Below, piece after piece: positions 25,359 through 33,814 of a DNA stretch of 64,000 nucleotides. Each line of letters begins with the position of its first letter. Positions within the stretch are counted from its first letter, which is position 1. Below the pieces are notes generated by a model, which searched no databases, had not been told where the DNA came from, and saw only the letters and a program-made list of their open reading frames with translations. The position numbers and the translations under genes were made by a program. The stretch lies in the NCBI GenBank assembly GCA_947462255.1, contig CANHOA010000010.1:1-64000 (forward strand), in the 5' to 3' direction. Source of the DNA: Flavobacteriales bacterium. Lineage in GTDB: Bacteria; Bacteroidota; Bacteroidia; Flavobacteriales_D; Crocinitomicaceae.

Positions 25359-27596
25359 ATGAATTCACTACCTGAAAAGTATGATGTTGAAAAAGAGCGA
25401 AAGGAAATACTAGTTGCGTTTCGGGGTTTATTGCGTTCTATTAAAGATCGAACAAAAGAAGACACTCGTTTGGTTCGAAAAGCGTTTGATTTGGCTTTAG
25501 AAGCGCATAAAGATATGCGTAGAAAATCTGGGGAGCCTTACATCTATCATCCAATTTCAGTTGCTAGAATTTGTGCCGAAGAAATGGGCCTCGATATCTC
25601 GGCCATTGTTTGTGCTTTATTGCATGATACCGTTGAAGATACCTACATTACCTTAGAAGATATCGAGGATATGTTTGGTGTTCGGGCTCGAAAAATAATC
25701 AATGGTTTAACAAAAATACCAGAAGTATTTGACGAAAATGCCTCGATTCAAGCAGAGAATTTCAGGAAAATGATCCTCACAATCAGTGATGATTTTAGGG
25801 TTGTTTTAATCAAATTAGCCGATCGTTTGCATAATATGAGGACGCTTGATAGCATGCCGGCAGATAAGCAATTACGAATAGCGTCGGAAACAAAATTTTT
25901 GTATGCACCATTAGCGCATCGTTTTGGTCTTTATTCCATTAAATCCGAACTAGAAGATTTATCCCTAAAATATTGTGAACCTGAAGTTTATTTATTGATT
26001 CAAAATCAATTAAAAAGTACCCAAGATGTTAGAGCACGGTTTATTCGACGATTTATGTCGCCTATACGAGATGTCTTGCATCACGAAGGATATATTTTTG
26101 AAATCAAAGCGCGTACAAAATCAATTTCTTCGATTTGGCGAAAAATGCAGTCCAAGGAAGTTCCGTTTGAAGAAGTATTTGATGTTTTTGCGATTCGCAT
26201 TATTATTGAAACTCCTCCTGAATTAGAAAAGCCAGATTGTTGGCGAATTTATAGTATTGTAACAGATTTTTATCAACCTAGCCCAGATCGTCTGCGCGAT
26301 TGGATTTCTACACCACGTGCGAATGGCTACGAATCATTGCATACTACCGTTATGTCTCCTCAAGGACGTTGGGTGGAAGTGCAAATCCGATCTAAAAGAA
26401 TGGACGAAATAGCGGAAAAAGGGCTTGCTGCGCATTACAAATACAAGGAGTTTAAAAGTGACGAAAGTAAATTTGATCGTTGGATTTCCGAAGTGCGAGC
26501 ACTATTAGAAAATCCGGATACAAATGCCATTGAGTTTGTAGATGAATTCAAATTAAATTTATTCAATGATGAAATCTACATTTTTACACCAAAAGGTGAA
26601 TTACGTGTACTTCCAATAGGTGCAACCATATTGGATTTTGCTTATGATATTCATACAGACATTGGAGATAAATGCATCGGGGCAAAAGTTAACAATCGAT
26701 TGGTGCCATTAAGTTATCAACTGAATAATGGAGATCAATTAGAGATTATTACATCTTCTAAACAAAAACCGAATGAAGATTGGTTAAAGTTTGTTGTATC
26801 AGCTCGAGCAAAACAAAAAATAAAAGCATCGCTTAATGAAGAGCGAAAATTAATCGCGTCTGATGGAAAAGAAATATTAGATCGAAAGTTTAAACAGTAT
26901 AACTTAAAATTTAATGCTGAAAATATAACGTTCTTGGAAAAGTATTTTGCTACAAATTCTGCTACTGAATTGTACTATAGAATTGCAAAAGGAAAAATTG
27001 AACTCTCTAAATTAAGAGAAATTGATAGTGTAAATGGCTTTTTTCAATATCCGAAGAAAGAAAAAGTTTCAAAAAAGAAAGTAGTGGATCAGGCCGATAT
27101 TAATTCTCATGGAATTGATACAAAAAAAGATGTGCTTCTGATCGGTGATGATTTTAAAGGCATTGATTATCAAATTTCTAAATGTTGTAATCCAATTCCT
27201 GGTGATAAAGTTTTCGGATTTATTACCATTGGTCAGGGTATTAAGATTCACCGTTCAAATTGCCCTAATGCCGTTCACTTAATGTCAAAATATGCTTATC
27301 GATGCATTAAGGCTACCTGGAAATCTAAACATGAAGTTGAACGTGTAGCTGCCATAAAAATAATCGGGATTGATCGCATGGGATTAGTTAATAAATTAAC
27401 TGAAATTATTTCGAAGGAAAATAAAGTCAACATGAAAAGTATTTCTTTTGATACTGTTGATGGCGTATTTGAGGGACATATTCGTGTGCTAGTTCTGGAT
27501 ACGGAACATTTAGAATTACTTACACGAAAGTTTGAGGAAGTTGAAGGTGTTCAGCGTGTCGTTCGATGGGATATGCAAGATGAACTTGATATCTAA
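25359..27596 (+). CDS. spoT: Bifunctional (p)ppGpp synthetase/hydrolase, RelA/SpoT family
   Basis: This long Rsh protein makes and degrades the stringent alarmone. Domains in order: HD hydrolase (about 30-190) with intact metal site motifs YHP, LLHDTVEDT (His89, Asp90) and RLHNMRTL; synthetase (about 230-350) with RANGYESLHT; TGS (about 405-465, IYIFTPKGELRVLP); a conserved-cysteine zinc-finger region (CCNPIPGD); and a C-terminal ACT domain. Both active sites look intact, so it is likely bifunctional. It begins right after the fahA stop and its stop codon overlaps that of ostA on the opposite strand. Confidence 0.97.
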   Translation: MNSLPEKYDVEKERKEILVAFRGLLRSIKDRTKEDTRLVRKAFDLALEAHKDMRRKSGEPYIYHPISVARICAEEMGLDISAIVCALLHDTVEDTYITLEDIEDMFGVRARKIINGLTKIPEVFDENASIQAENFRKMILTISDDFRVVLIKLADRLHNMRTLDSMPADKQLRIASETKFLYAPLAHRFGLYSIKSELEDLSLKYCEPEVYLLIQNQLKSTQDVRARFIRRFMSPIRDVLHHEGYIFEIKARTKSISSIWRKMQSKEVPFEEVFDVFAIRIIIETPPELEKPDCWRIYSIVTDFYQPSPDRLRDWISTPRANGYESLHTTVMSPQGRWVEVQIRSKRMDEIAEKGLAAHYKYKEFKSDESKFDRWISEVRALLENPDTNAIEFVDEFKLNLFNDEIYIFTPKGELRVLPIGATILDFAYDIHTDIGDKCIGAKVNNRLVPLSYQLNNGDQLEIITSSKQKPNEDWLKFVVSARAKQKIKASLNEERKLIASDGKEILDRKFKQYNLKFNAENITFLEKYFATNSATELYYRIAKGKIELSKLREIDSVNGFFQYPKKEKVSKKKVVDQADINSHGIDTKKDVLLIGDDFKGIDYQISKCCNPIPGDKVFGFITIGQGIKIHRSNCPNAVHLMSKYAYRCIKATWKSKHEVERVAAIKIIGIDRMGLVNKLTEIISKENKVNMKSISFDTVDGVFEGHIRVLVLDTEHLELLTRKFEEVEGVQRVVRWDMQDELDI

Positions 27597-29134
27597 TCCA
27601 TTTCAACCATTTTATATGGGTTTTTTGGTCTTTTTGCCACCAACCACTCGAATCCAACAATAAACTTTTCCTCTTCCTTAATTTGATTCATTGGGTAAAA
27701 GATACCGTCTGGTTTATCAAAATAGGTAATACTCCGTACTTCACCACTGTCTAAATAAACACGTAAATCTGATGCATACAGACGATTTAAACCCAAACGT
27801 TTCTTTGTAAGGGTGGAATCTGTTTTTATTTCGTCAATCGGATAAAGAATGGTCCATGCATTACCATTCATATCGGCACGTTGAAGTTCATTTTTTTCAA
27901 ACCAAGCAATCATTTTTCGGCCTGCCAACTGATTGTAAAATAAACCACTATCCAATTCCATAATGGCAGAAGCTTTGCCTATTATAAGCGCTTTGTTAAT
28001 GACACTGTCTTTCATAAATACAATAATGGTATCGCCCATTAACTGTGCATTTTTCGACCAAATCAATGGTGATTTTGCTAAAGTAAGCTGGCCATTTATA
28101 TTGTCATAATAGGCGGAGTCTGCAATCGCTTGAAGGGTAGAGCTGAATATTTTGATGTGCTTATTTCCTTTCATCGCTATTGTTTGTCCAGTGGAGTCTT
28201 CAAGAATAGTTAGCGTGTCTGCATGAAGGTAAATGCTATCTTTTTCGGTTCGTTGAACGGCAATAGCACGACCAGTAATGTAGGTTTTTCCGCTAGATTT
28301 ATTGCTGTAAAACACATCACTGATTAAATACTGTTTATTTTGTTTGTCTTCAACTTGCACCTTTCCTCTAGCTGTGAAAAGTGGCGGTTTCGAAGCATAA
28401 TAGGCAGTGTCACAACTAACAACTTTATCTTTTTGTATAATCTTAACGTGCTGAAATAAATTACCTTCTTCTTTTTTAACATGATACCAGCCTCGTTCAC
28501 ACTGAATAGTTACGCTATCGTTACTAATTTCTGTTGGACCAAAAAATTGAGTGAGTTGTTTTTCGTAGGCAAATTGCAAGGTGTCAGTAGTCATTAGAAG
28601 GTCTTCTTTTTGGTATTTTACTTTACCACTGAAGAAAAAACTACCAATGTTAGGATAGAAATAACCATATTTACTAGTAATGAATTCATTTGAAACAATA
28701 CTTTCAATCCTTCCGAAGTTCTTAAAAGTAGCTCGACCACTTTTTGCGTCATAATCCAAAGAGTCGGTAGCGAGCTTATATTCTTTATCTCTAATTCGTA
28801 CATGTCCCCAAAGTTTGGCGAATTTTGTTGCGCCAAAATACAAAAGAGAATCGCAGTATAAATTTATCTCGTTTTTAGTGATATGAACATTTCCATAGGC
28901 ATGAACAATTTTTCTTTTTTCATAGTAATGTGCTGAATCACAATACATTGTGTTGCCTTGATACGTGAAGTTTACAGTTCCTATTAGCCTATGTTGACCA
29001 GTTTTTTGATCGAAAATAACCTTTTCTGTTCCAGGTAATAGTTCCAACACATTGCTTTGAGCACTTAGATCTTCCTTCAAAAAAAATGCGCTCAAAATGA
29101 ACGCATAAAGGGATATTTTATGGAAGATTCCCAT
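27593..29134 (-). CDS. OstA/LptA-like periplasmic protein
   Basis: The 513-residue protein has a signal peptide (cleavage near LSAQ, residue 26) and consecutive OstA/LptA-type beta-jellyroll repeats: GNTMYCDSAHYYEKRK, GNVHITKNEINLYCDSL, YQKEDLLMTTDTLQFAY, HVKIIQKDKVVSCDTAYY, GKVQVEDKQNKQYLISD, GNKHIKIFSSTLQAIADSAYY. This fold bridges lipopolysaccharide across the periplasm in Lpt systems. It is far longer than E. coli LptA (185 residues), which is usual for the Bacteroidota OstA-like protein; it may supply much of the Lpt bridge. It is the last gene of fur-STAS-purA-ostA, two bases after purA. Confidence 0.88.
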   Translation of the reverse strand: MGIFHKISLYAFILSAFFLKEDLSAQSNVLELLPGTEKVIFDQKTGQHRLIGTVNFTYQGNTMYCDSAHYYEKRKIVHAYGNVHITKNEINLYCDSLLYFGATKFAKLWGHVRIRDKEYKLATDSLDYDAKSGRATFKNFGRIESIVSNEFITSKYGYFYPNIGSFFFSGKVKYQKEDLLMTTDTLQFAYEKQLTQFFGPTEISNDSVTIQCERGWYHVKKEEGNLFQHVKIIQKDKVVSCDTAYYASKPPLFTARGKVQVEDKQNKQYLISDVFYSNKSSGKTYITGRAIAVQRTEKDSIYLHADTLTILEDSTGQTIAMKGNKHIKIFSSTLQAIADSAYYDNINGQLTLAKSPLIWSKNAQLMGDTIIVFMKDSVINKALIIGKASAIMELDSGLFYNQLAGRKMIAWFEKNELQRADMNGNAWTILYPIDEIKTDSTLTKKRLGLNRLYASDLRVYLDSGEVRSITYFDKPDGIFYPMNQIKEEEKFIVGFEWLVAKRPKNPYKMVEMD

Positions 29135-29135
29135 T

Positions 29136-30404
29136 CTATTTTAAAAGTGTTTGTTCCCTGTCAGGACCTACTGATACAAGGGTAATAGGAACATTTAATT
29201 CTTTTTCAAGATAAAGCACATAGTTTTTAAGTTCTTGTGGTGCATCTTCATACTTACGCAATTTTGTTAAATCTTCTTTCCATCCCGCCATTTCTATGTA
29301 GATTGGAACTAGGGGTACATCATGAACATCATAAGGGAATTCCGTTATTTTTTGACCATCTATTTCGTAATGTGTACAGATTTTTATGGAATCAAATATG
29401 CTAAGAATATCAGCTTTCATCATGCTTAATTCCGTTACTCCATTAATCATTATTGCATATTTTAACTGAACTAAATCTATCCAGCCACAACGTCGAGGTC
29501 GGCCAGTGGTAGATCCAAATTCACGCCCTTCTTGTCTGATCTGTTCGCCAACTTCGTCTAGTAATTCAGTTGGAAATGGACCACTACCTACACGTGTGCA
29601 ATAGGCTTTGAAAATCCCGATTACCTCACCAATTTTATTTGGAGCAATGCCTAAACCAGTGCATGTTCCTGCCGTAACTGTATTGGAAGAGGTTACAAAT
29701 GGATAGGTTCCAAAATCAATATCGAGCATCGTGCCTTGAGCACCTTCTGCTAATATTTTTTTACCAGATAAAATAGCGGTATTTAAAAAATGCTCGCTAT
29801 CAACAGCATCTAAGGATTTAATTACTTCTAAACTATCCATCCACTCTTTTTCCAAAGCAGCTAAGTCGTATTCGAAATCATCATAATGGGAAAGTATCCC
29901 GATATGCTTATCCATTAAATTTTGGTATTTCTCCTTAAAATTTGGAGAATAAAGATCGCCAACACGTAAGCCGTTCCTTCCTGTTTTATCCATGTAGGTT
30001 GGACCAATACCCTTGAGCGTAGATCCAATCTTATTTTTTCCTTTTAATGTTTCGGATGCGGCATCCAATAATTTATGTGTAGGTAGGATTAAATGTGCTT
30101 TCTTAGAAATAAATAAGCGTTTCTTGAAGTCAATATTGAACGGTGCTAATTTCTCTAATTCACCTTTGAAAATTATTGGGTCAATAACTACACCATTACC
30201 CACTAAATTGATAACATTTTCTCGAAAGATACCCGATGGAATCGTATGAAGAACATGCTTTATGCCTTCAAACTCTAAAGTGTGACCAGCATTAGGGCCT
30301 CCTTGAAATCGAGCAATTATATCGTATTTTGGGGTAAAAACATCAACAATCTTTCCTTTTCCTTCATCTCCCCATTGAAGGCCTAATAATACATCAACTT
30401 TCAT
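29136..30404 (-). CDS. purA: Adenylosuccinate synthetase
   Basis: PurA joins IMP and aspartate with GTP, the first committed step to AMP. The 422-residue enzyme carries the GTP/IMP site QWGDEGKGK (10-18, catalytic Asp13), QGGPNAGHTL with His41, the flexible loop region with GPTYMDKTGRNGLR, the TSSNTVTAGTCTGLG stretch, and the aspartate loop STTGRPRRCGW. Full length. It is seven bases downstream of the STAS gene and two bases before ostA, in a Bacteroidota-typical order. Confidence 0.98.
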   Translation of the reverse strand: MKVDVLLGLQWGDEGKGKIVDVFTPKYDIIARFQGGPNAGHTLEFEGIKHVLHTIPSGIFRENVINLVGNGVVIDPIIFKGELEKLAPFNIDFKKRLFISKKAHLILPTHKLLDAASETLKGKNKIGSTLKGIGPTYMDKTGRNGLRVGDLYSPNFKEKYQNLMDKHIGILSHYDDFEYDLAALEKEWMDSLEVIKSLDAVDSEHFLNTAILSGKKILAEGAQGTMLDIDFGTYPFVTSSNTVTAGTCTGLGIAPNKIGEVIGIFKAYCTRVGSGPFPTELLDEVGEQIRQEGREFGSTTGRPRRCGWIDLVQLKYAIMINGVTELSMMKADILSIFDSIKICTHYEIDGQKITEFPYDVHDVPLVPIYIEMAGWKEDLTKLRKYEDAPQELKNYVLYLEKELNVPITLVSVGPDREQTLLK

Positions 30405-30411
30405 CTATAAC

Positions 30412-30741
30412 TTAATTAAAATGATTTTTTGCTGATTCTAATGAATCGAAAATAGTAAATACCTCATGAATTTTTGTTATCTCAAATAACTTCGTGAGTC
30501 CAGCATTTGGATTTAAAAACACGGTGTCGCCTCCATTTATCCTCGATTTAGTAAGTACCTTAACCATAAAGGCAATACCGCTTGAGTTTGTATGCGATAA
30601 TTGTGAAAGATCTATGACAATTTTCCAATTATCTACCTGGTCAATGGCTTCTTTCATCGGCTGAATATCAGCGTCTGATAATATTTTGCCTGATATAGAC
30701 AAACAAGTAACCTCTGAAGAGGAAATTGAAAATTCAATCAT
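30412..30741 (-). CDS. STAS domain protein (anti-sigma factor antagonist type)
   Basis: A 109-residue stand-alone STAS domain of the SpoIIAA/RsbV type. The segment HTNSSGIAFMVKVL contains the Ser-Ser-Gly site where SpoIIAA-type antagonists are phosphorylated by a kinase/anti-sigma partner (DSSGxxxL in the classic form; here an Asn replaces the Asp, so the classical acidic residue is missing). No sigma factor or kinase is adjacent. Its ATG overlaps the stop of fur by four bases (ATGA). A role as regulator of the downstream purA-ostA genes is possible but unproven. Confidence 0.85.
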   Translation of the reverse strand: MIEFSISSSEVTCLSISGKILSDADIQPMKEAIDQVDNWKIVIDLSQLSHTNSSGIAFMVKVLTKSRINGGDTVFLNPNAGLTKLFEITKIHEVFTIFDSLESAKNHFN

Positions 30742-31184
30742 ATTTTATTTTTTTTTATCCCATAAAAATAGAGCGAATGATGCTGTATATCAACGTCAAA
30801 TAACTCTTCAATGGTCGTTTTTATTTGTTGTATTCTTGGGTCACAAAATTCTTTAACTTCATTGGAATCAGTGAAAATTAAATGATCGTGCTGCTTTGAG
30901 CCATGTGATTTCTCATATTGAGCTAGGTTTTTGCCAAACTGATGCTTTGTCACTAAATTACAGGCAAGTAATAATTCAATAGTATTGTATAGGGTGGCTC
31001 TTGAAACACGGTAATTATTCTTCTTCATTTTTTCATAAAGTGTTTCAACATCAAAATGACCATTATACTCATAGATCTCTGATAAAATAGCAAAACGCTC
31101 GGGTGTCTTTCTATGTCCATTTTGAACTAAATAGGCGGAGAAAATACTTAATACCTTTTCTTGAAGCTCCAAGTTGTTATTCAT
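30738..31184 (-). CDS. Fur family transcriptional regulator
   Basis: The 148-residue protein has the Fur layout: winged helix in the N-terminal half (RKTPERFAILSEIYEYNGHFDVETLYEKMKK as recognition region, broken by normal spacing) and a C-terminal dimerisation domain with the metal-ligand run HGSKQHDHLIF and later HHSLYFYGI. One Cys (EFCDPRI) remains of the usual first CxxC, and the second CxxC is absent, so the structural zinc site is lost as in many Bacteroidota homologues. Whether it senses iron, zinc or peroxide is not resolvable. It leads the fur-STAS-purA-ostA operon; an inverted repeat overlaps its own promoter. Confidence 0.92.
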   Translation of the reverse strand: MNNNLELQEKVLSIFSAYLVQNGHRKTPERFAILSEIYEYNGHFDVETLYEKMKKNNYRVSRATLYNTIELLLACNLVTKHQFGKNLAQYEKSHGSKQHDHLIFTDSNEVKEFCDPRIQQIKTTIEELFDVDIQHHSLYFYGIKKNKI

Positions 31185-31189
31185 TTTTG

Positions 31190-31201
31190 TTGTAAATACA
31201 A
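31190..31201. promoter_or_regulatory. Inverted repeat TTGTA-AA-TACAA in the fur leader
   Basis: A perfect 5-bp inverted repeat with a two-base spacer lies between the predicted transcription start and the fur ATG and overlaps the edge of the -7 box. Fur-family repressors often regulate themselves through AT-rich inverted repeats at this position. It does not match the classical 19-bp Fur box or the PerR box closely, so the assignment is inference. Confidence 0.4.
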
Positions 31202-31227
31202 ATGTAATTATTTCTTTGGATGTGCAA
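31199..31227 (-). promoter_or_regulatory. Promoter of the fur-STAS-purA-ostA operon (-33 TTG, -7 TACATTTG)
   Basis: TACATTTG (31199-31206, minus strand) is an exact TAnnTTTG box, and a TTG at 31225-31227 lies 18 bases upstream, the expected -33 spacing. The box ends 14 bases before the fur ATG. It is one of two promoters in the window with a spaced -33 TTG; the other, at 43655-43685, has a one-mismatch -7 box. Confidence 0.75.
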
Positions 31228-31310
31228 TCCTGATTTTATTGTTGATTTCCATTGTTGAACGAACTATTTTTCAATCGTGAATTTCTTTATGTGGTTCGAT
31301 AAAAGATACT

Positions 31311-31318
31311 TAAATTTG
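31311..31318 (+). promoter_or_regulatory. -7 promoter box of the GT2-ettA unit
   Basis: TAAATTTG is an exact consensus match only three bases before the ATG at 31322. With the usual 4-7 base offset the transcript would start at or just inside the ATG, so the mRNA may be leaderless. Confidence 0.6.
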
Positions 31319-31321
31319 CAT

Positions 31322-32071
31322 ATGCTAAATGGAAAACGAATTTGTGTTGTATTGCCTGCTTATAACGCAGCAGAGACATTAGAGATGACGTATAATGAAA
31401 TTCCTTTTGATATTGTTGATGATGTTGTTTTGGTAGATGATGCTAGCAAGGATGCGACAACAGAACTCGGAAAAAAATTGGGGATAAAACATTTGATTCG
31501 TCATGAAAATAATAGGGGTTACGGTGGTAATCAAAAATCATGTTATCAAAAAGCGCTGGGACTTAACGCCGATATTATCATAATGTTGCATCCTGATTAT
31601 CAATATACTCCAAAGTTGATCCATTCGCTTTCTGCGGTGATTGCATTTGATGTTTATCCGGTTGTAATGGGCTCTAGGATTCTAGGAAAAGGTGCAAGAA
31701 AAGGTGGAATGCCGCTGTATAAATATATTGCGAATCGCTTTTTGACCTTAGGACAAAATATTTTATTGGGTCAAAAACTTTCAGAATACCATACTGGATA
31801 TCGTGCATTTTCAAAAGAAATTTTTGAGAAAATTGATATCGAAAGTAATTCAGATGATTTTATATTCGATAATCAAATGCTTGCTCAGATATTTTATGCA
31901 GGATTTGAAATCGGTGAAATTACCTGTCCTACAAAATATTTCGAAGAAGCTTCCTCCATAAATTTCAAACGCTCTGTTCAATATGGTCTCGGCGTTATCG
32001 GCGTTTCAATTAGTTACCGAATGGCACGATGGGGGATTGTAAAACCAAAACTGTTTTATCCTAAAAAATAA
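31322..32071 (+). CDS. Glycosyltransferase family 2 (dolichyl/polyprenyl-phosphate sugar transferase-like)
   Basis: A 249-residue GT-A enzyme without membrane helices at its C-terminus. It begins with VVLPAYNAAETLE, has VLVDDASKDAT for nucleotide-sugar binding, and a later HPDYQY in place of the usual DxD/DxDLQ, typical of the DPM1/DPG-like branch that glycosylates polyprenyl phosphate. I start at ATG 31322 because the fold begins there and the -7 box lies immediately upstream; an in-frame ATG at 31277 would fall upstream of the promoter. The next gene, ettA, follows after 28 bases. The donor sugar is unknown. Confidence 0.9.
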   Translation: MLNGKRICVVLPAYNAAETLEMTYNEIPFDIVDDVVLVDDASKDATTELGKKLGIKHLIRHENNRGYGGNQKSCYQKALGLNADIIIMLHPDYQYTPKLIHSLSAVIAFDVYPVVMGSRILGKGARKGGMPLYKYIANRFLTLGQNILLGQKLSEYHTGYRAFSKEIFEKIDIESNSDDFIFDNQMLAQIFYAGFEIGEITCPTKYFEEASSINFKRSVQYGLGVIGVSISYRMARWGIVKPKLFYPKK

Positions 32072-32099
32072 TATCTAAATTAAAAATAAGGAATCGATT

Positions 32100-33782
32100 A
32101 TGTCGGATGATAAAAAAGTAATTTTTTCTATGGTTGGCGTCTCTAAAGCCACACCTCAAGGAAAACAAATCATTAAAAATATATACCTGTCATTTTTCTA
32201 TGGCGCGAAAATCGGAATTATTGGATTAAATGGTTCTGGTAAATCAACGGTTATGAAGATTATTGCAGGCCTTGATCAAGCTTTTCAAGGTGATGTGGTG
32301 TTTTCGCCAGGATATACTGTAGGCTACTTGCCGCAAGAACCGGATATTGATCCAACTAAAACAGTCAAAGAGGTTGTGCTTGAAGGAGCAAGTGAAACGG
32401 TTGATGTACTCAAAGAATATGAGGAAATCAATGCCGCTTTTATGGATGAAGATGTGCTCAATGATCCTGATAAAATGGATAAATTAATTGCTAGGCAGGG
32501 TGAGGTTCAAGATAAAATTGATGCGCTTGATGCTTGGGAATTAGATAATAAATTAGATAGAGCAATGGATGCTTTAAGGTGTCCGCCTGATGATCAATTG
32601 ATTTCTACACTTTCTGGTGGCGAAAAAAGAAGGGTGGCGCTTTGTCGTTTGCTACTTCAAAATCCTGATATTTTATTATTAGATGAACCTACGAATCACT
32701 TGGATGCCGAATCGATTGATTGGTTAGAACAGCACTTGCAGCAGTATGCAGGTACTGTTATTGCCGTAACACACGACCGTTATTTTCTGGATAATGTCGC
32801 AGGGTGGATTTTAGAATTGGATAGGGGGGAAGGAATTCCTTGGAAAGGAAATTATACCTCTTGGCTAGAACAAAAATCGAATCGTTTGAAAGAGGAAGAG
32901 AAATCGGAGTCCAAACGGCAAAAAATGTTATTGCGTGAGTTGGATTGGGTAAGGATGAATCCAAAAGCGCGGCAAGCAAAAAGTAAGGCGAGACTTCAAA
33001 ATTATGAGAAAATGCTCTCTGAAGATGTGCAAGCTAAAGAGGCCTTGCTTGAAATGCCTATTCCCAATGGACCTCGATTAGGAACGAATGTTATTGAAGC
33101 GGCACATGTTGCTAAGTCATTTGGCGATAAAATGTTATATGATGATTTGAACTTTAGTTTGCCGCCCGCTGGAATTGTTGGAATTATTGGTCCTAATGGA
33201 GCAGGAAAGACGACAATTTTTAAAATGATTATGGATGAGTTATCCGTTGATTCGGGGGAATTCAAAGTGGGTGAAACCGTTAAAATTGGCTATGTTGATC
33301 AATCGCATAAAGACGTAAGTAAAGAGAAAACTGTTTTTGATGTGGTATCTAATGGCTTGGAATACGTGGAGGTTGGAAACCAAAAAATAAATTCGAGGGC
33401 CTATCTCTCTAAATTTAATTTTAATGGAGCAGATCAAAACAAAAAAGTAGGCATTTTGTCCGGTGGTGAACGTAATCGCCTTCATCTAGCCATGACATTA
33501 AAAACAGAGGCAAATGTTTTATTGCTCGATGAGCCAACCAATGATATCGATATTAATACTTTGCGCGCATTAGAGGAAGGTATCCAAAATTTTGCGGGTT
33601 GCGCAGTGGTTATTTCTCACGACCGATGGTTTTTGGATCGTATATGTACTCATATTCTTGCTTTTGAAGGAGATTCACATGTGCATTGGTTCGAAGGTTC
33701 TTATTCTGAATATGAAGAAAATCGAAAGAAACGAATGGGTGATTCAGGACCAAAACGAATCAAGTACCGAAAAATCGTTTAG
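32100..33782 (+). CDS. ettA: Energy-dependent translational throttle protein EttA (ABC-F)
   Basis: EttA binds the ribosomal E site and gates the first peptide bond according to ATP level. The 560-residue protein has two ATPase domains: Walker A GLNGSGKST (42-50), signature LSGGEKRRVALCR (171-183), Walker B ILLLDEPTNHLD; then the P-site tRNA-interacting linker rich in charged residues (about 240-325), and the second set GPNGAGKTT, LSGGERNRLHLA, LLLDEPTNDID. Its length and the linker are those of EttA, not of the antibiotic-resistance ABC-F proteins. It converges with the subtilase gene. Confidence 0.96.
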   Translation: MSDDKKVIFSMVGVSKATPQGKQIIKNIYLSFFYGAKIGIIGLNGSGKSTVMKIIAGLDQAFQGDVVFSPGYTVGYLPQEPDIDPTKTVKEVVLEGASETVDVLKEYEEINAAFMDEDVLNDPDKMDKLIARQGEVQDKIDALDAWELDNKLDRAMDALRCPPDDQLISTLSGGEKRRVALCRLLLQNPDILLLDEPTNHLDAESIDWLEQHLQQYAGTVIAVTHDRYFLDNVAGWILELDRGEGIPWKGNYTSWLEQKSNRLKEEEKSESKRQKMLLRELDWVRMNPKARQAKSKARLQNYEKMLSEDVQAKEALLEMPIPNGPRLGTNVIEAAHVAKSFGDKMLYDDLNFSLPPAGIVGIIGPNGAGKTTIFKMIMDELSVDSGEFKVGETVKIGYVDQSHKDVSKEKTVFDVVSNGLEYVEVGNQKINSRAYLSKFNFNGADQNKKVGILSGGERNRLHLAMTLKTEANVLLLDEPTNDIDINTLRALEEGIQNFAGCAVVISHDRWFLDRICTHILAFEGDSHVHWFEGSYSEYEENRKKRMGDSGPKRIKYRKIV

Positions 33783-33785
33783 TTA

Positions 33786-33806
33786 AAAAAAGACTCTTAC
33801 TTTTTT
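33786..33806. terminator. Possible bidirectional terminator between ettA and the subtilase gene
   Basis: AAAAAAG (33786-33792) and CTTTTTT (33800-33806) pair across a seven-base loop in the 32-base gap between the two stop codons. It gives a T-run on the 3' side for both strands, but the stem has a single G-C pair, so the call is weak. Confidence 0.3.
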
Positions 33807-33814
33807 CTACCGAC

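Noticed and set aside
32100..33782. Antibiotic-resistance ABC-F protein
   Set aside because: Length, linker and both signature sets match EttA; resistance-type ABC-F proteins have a longer interdomain linker or an extra antibiotic resistance domain.
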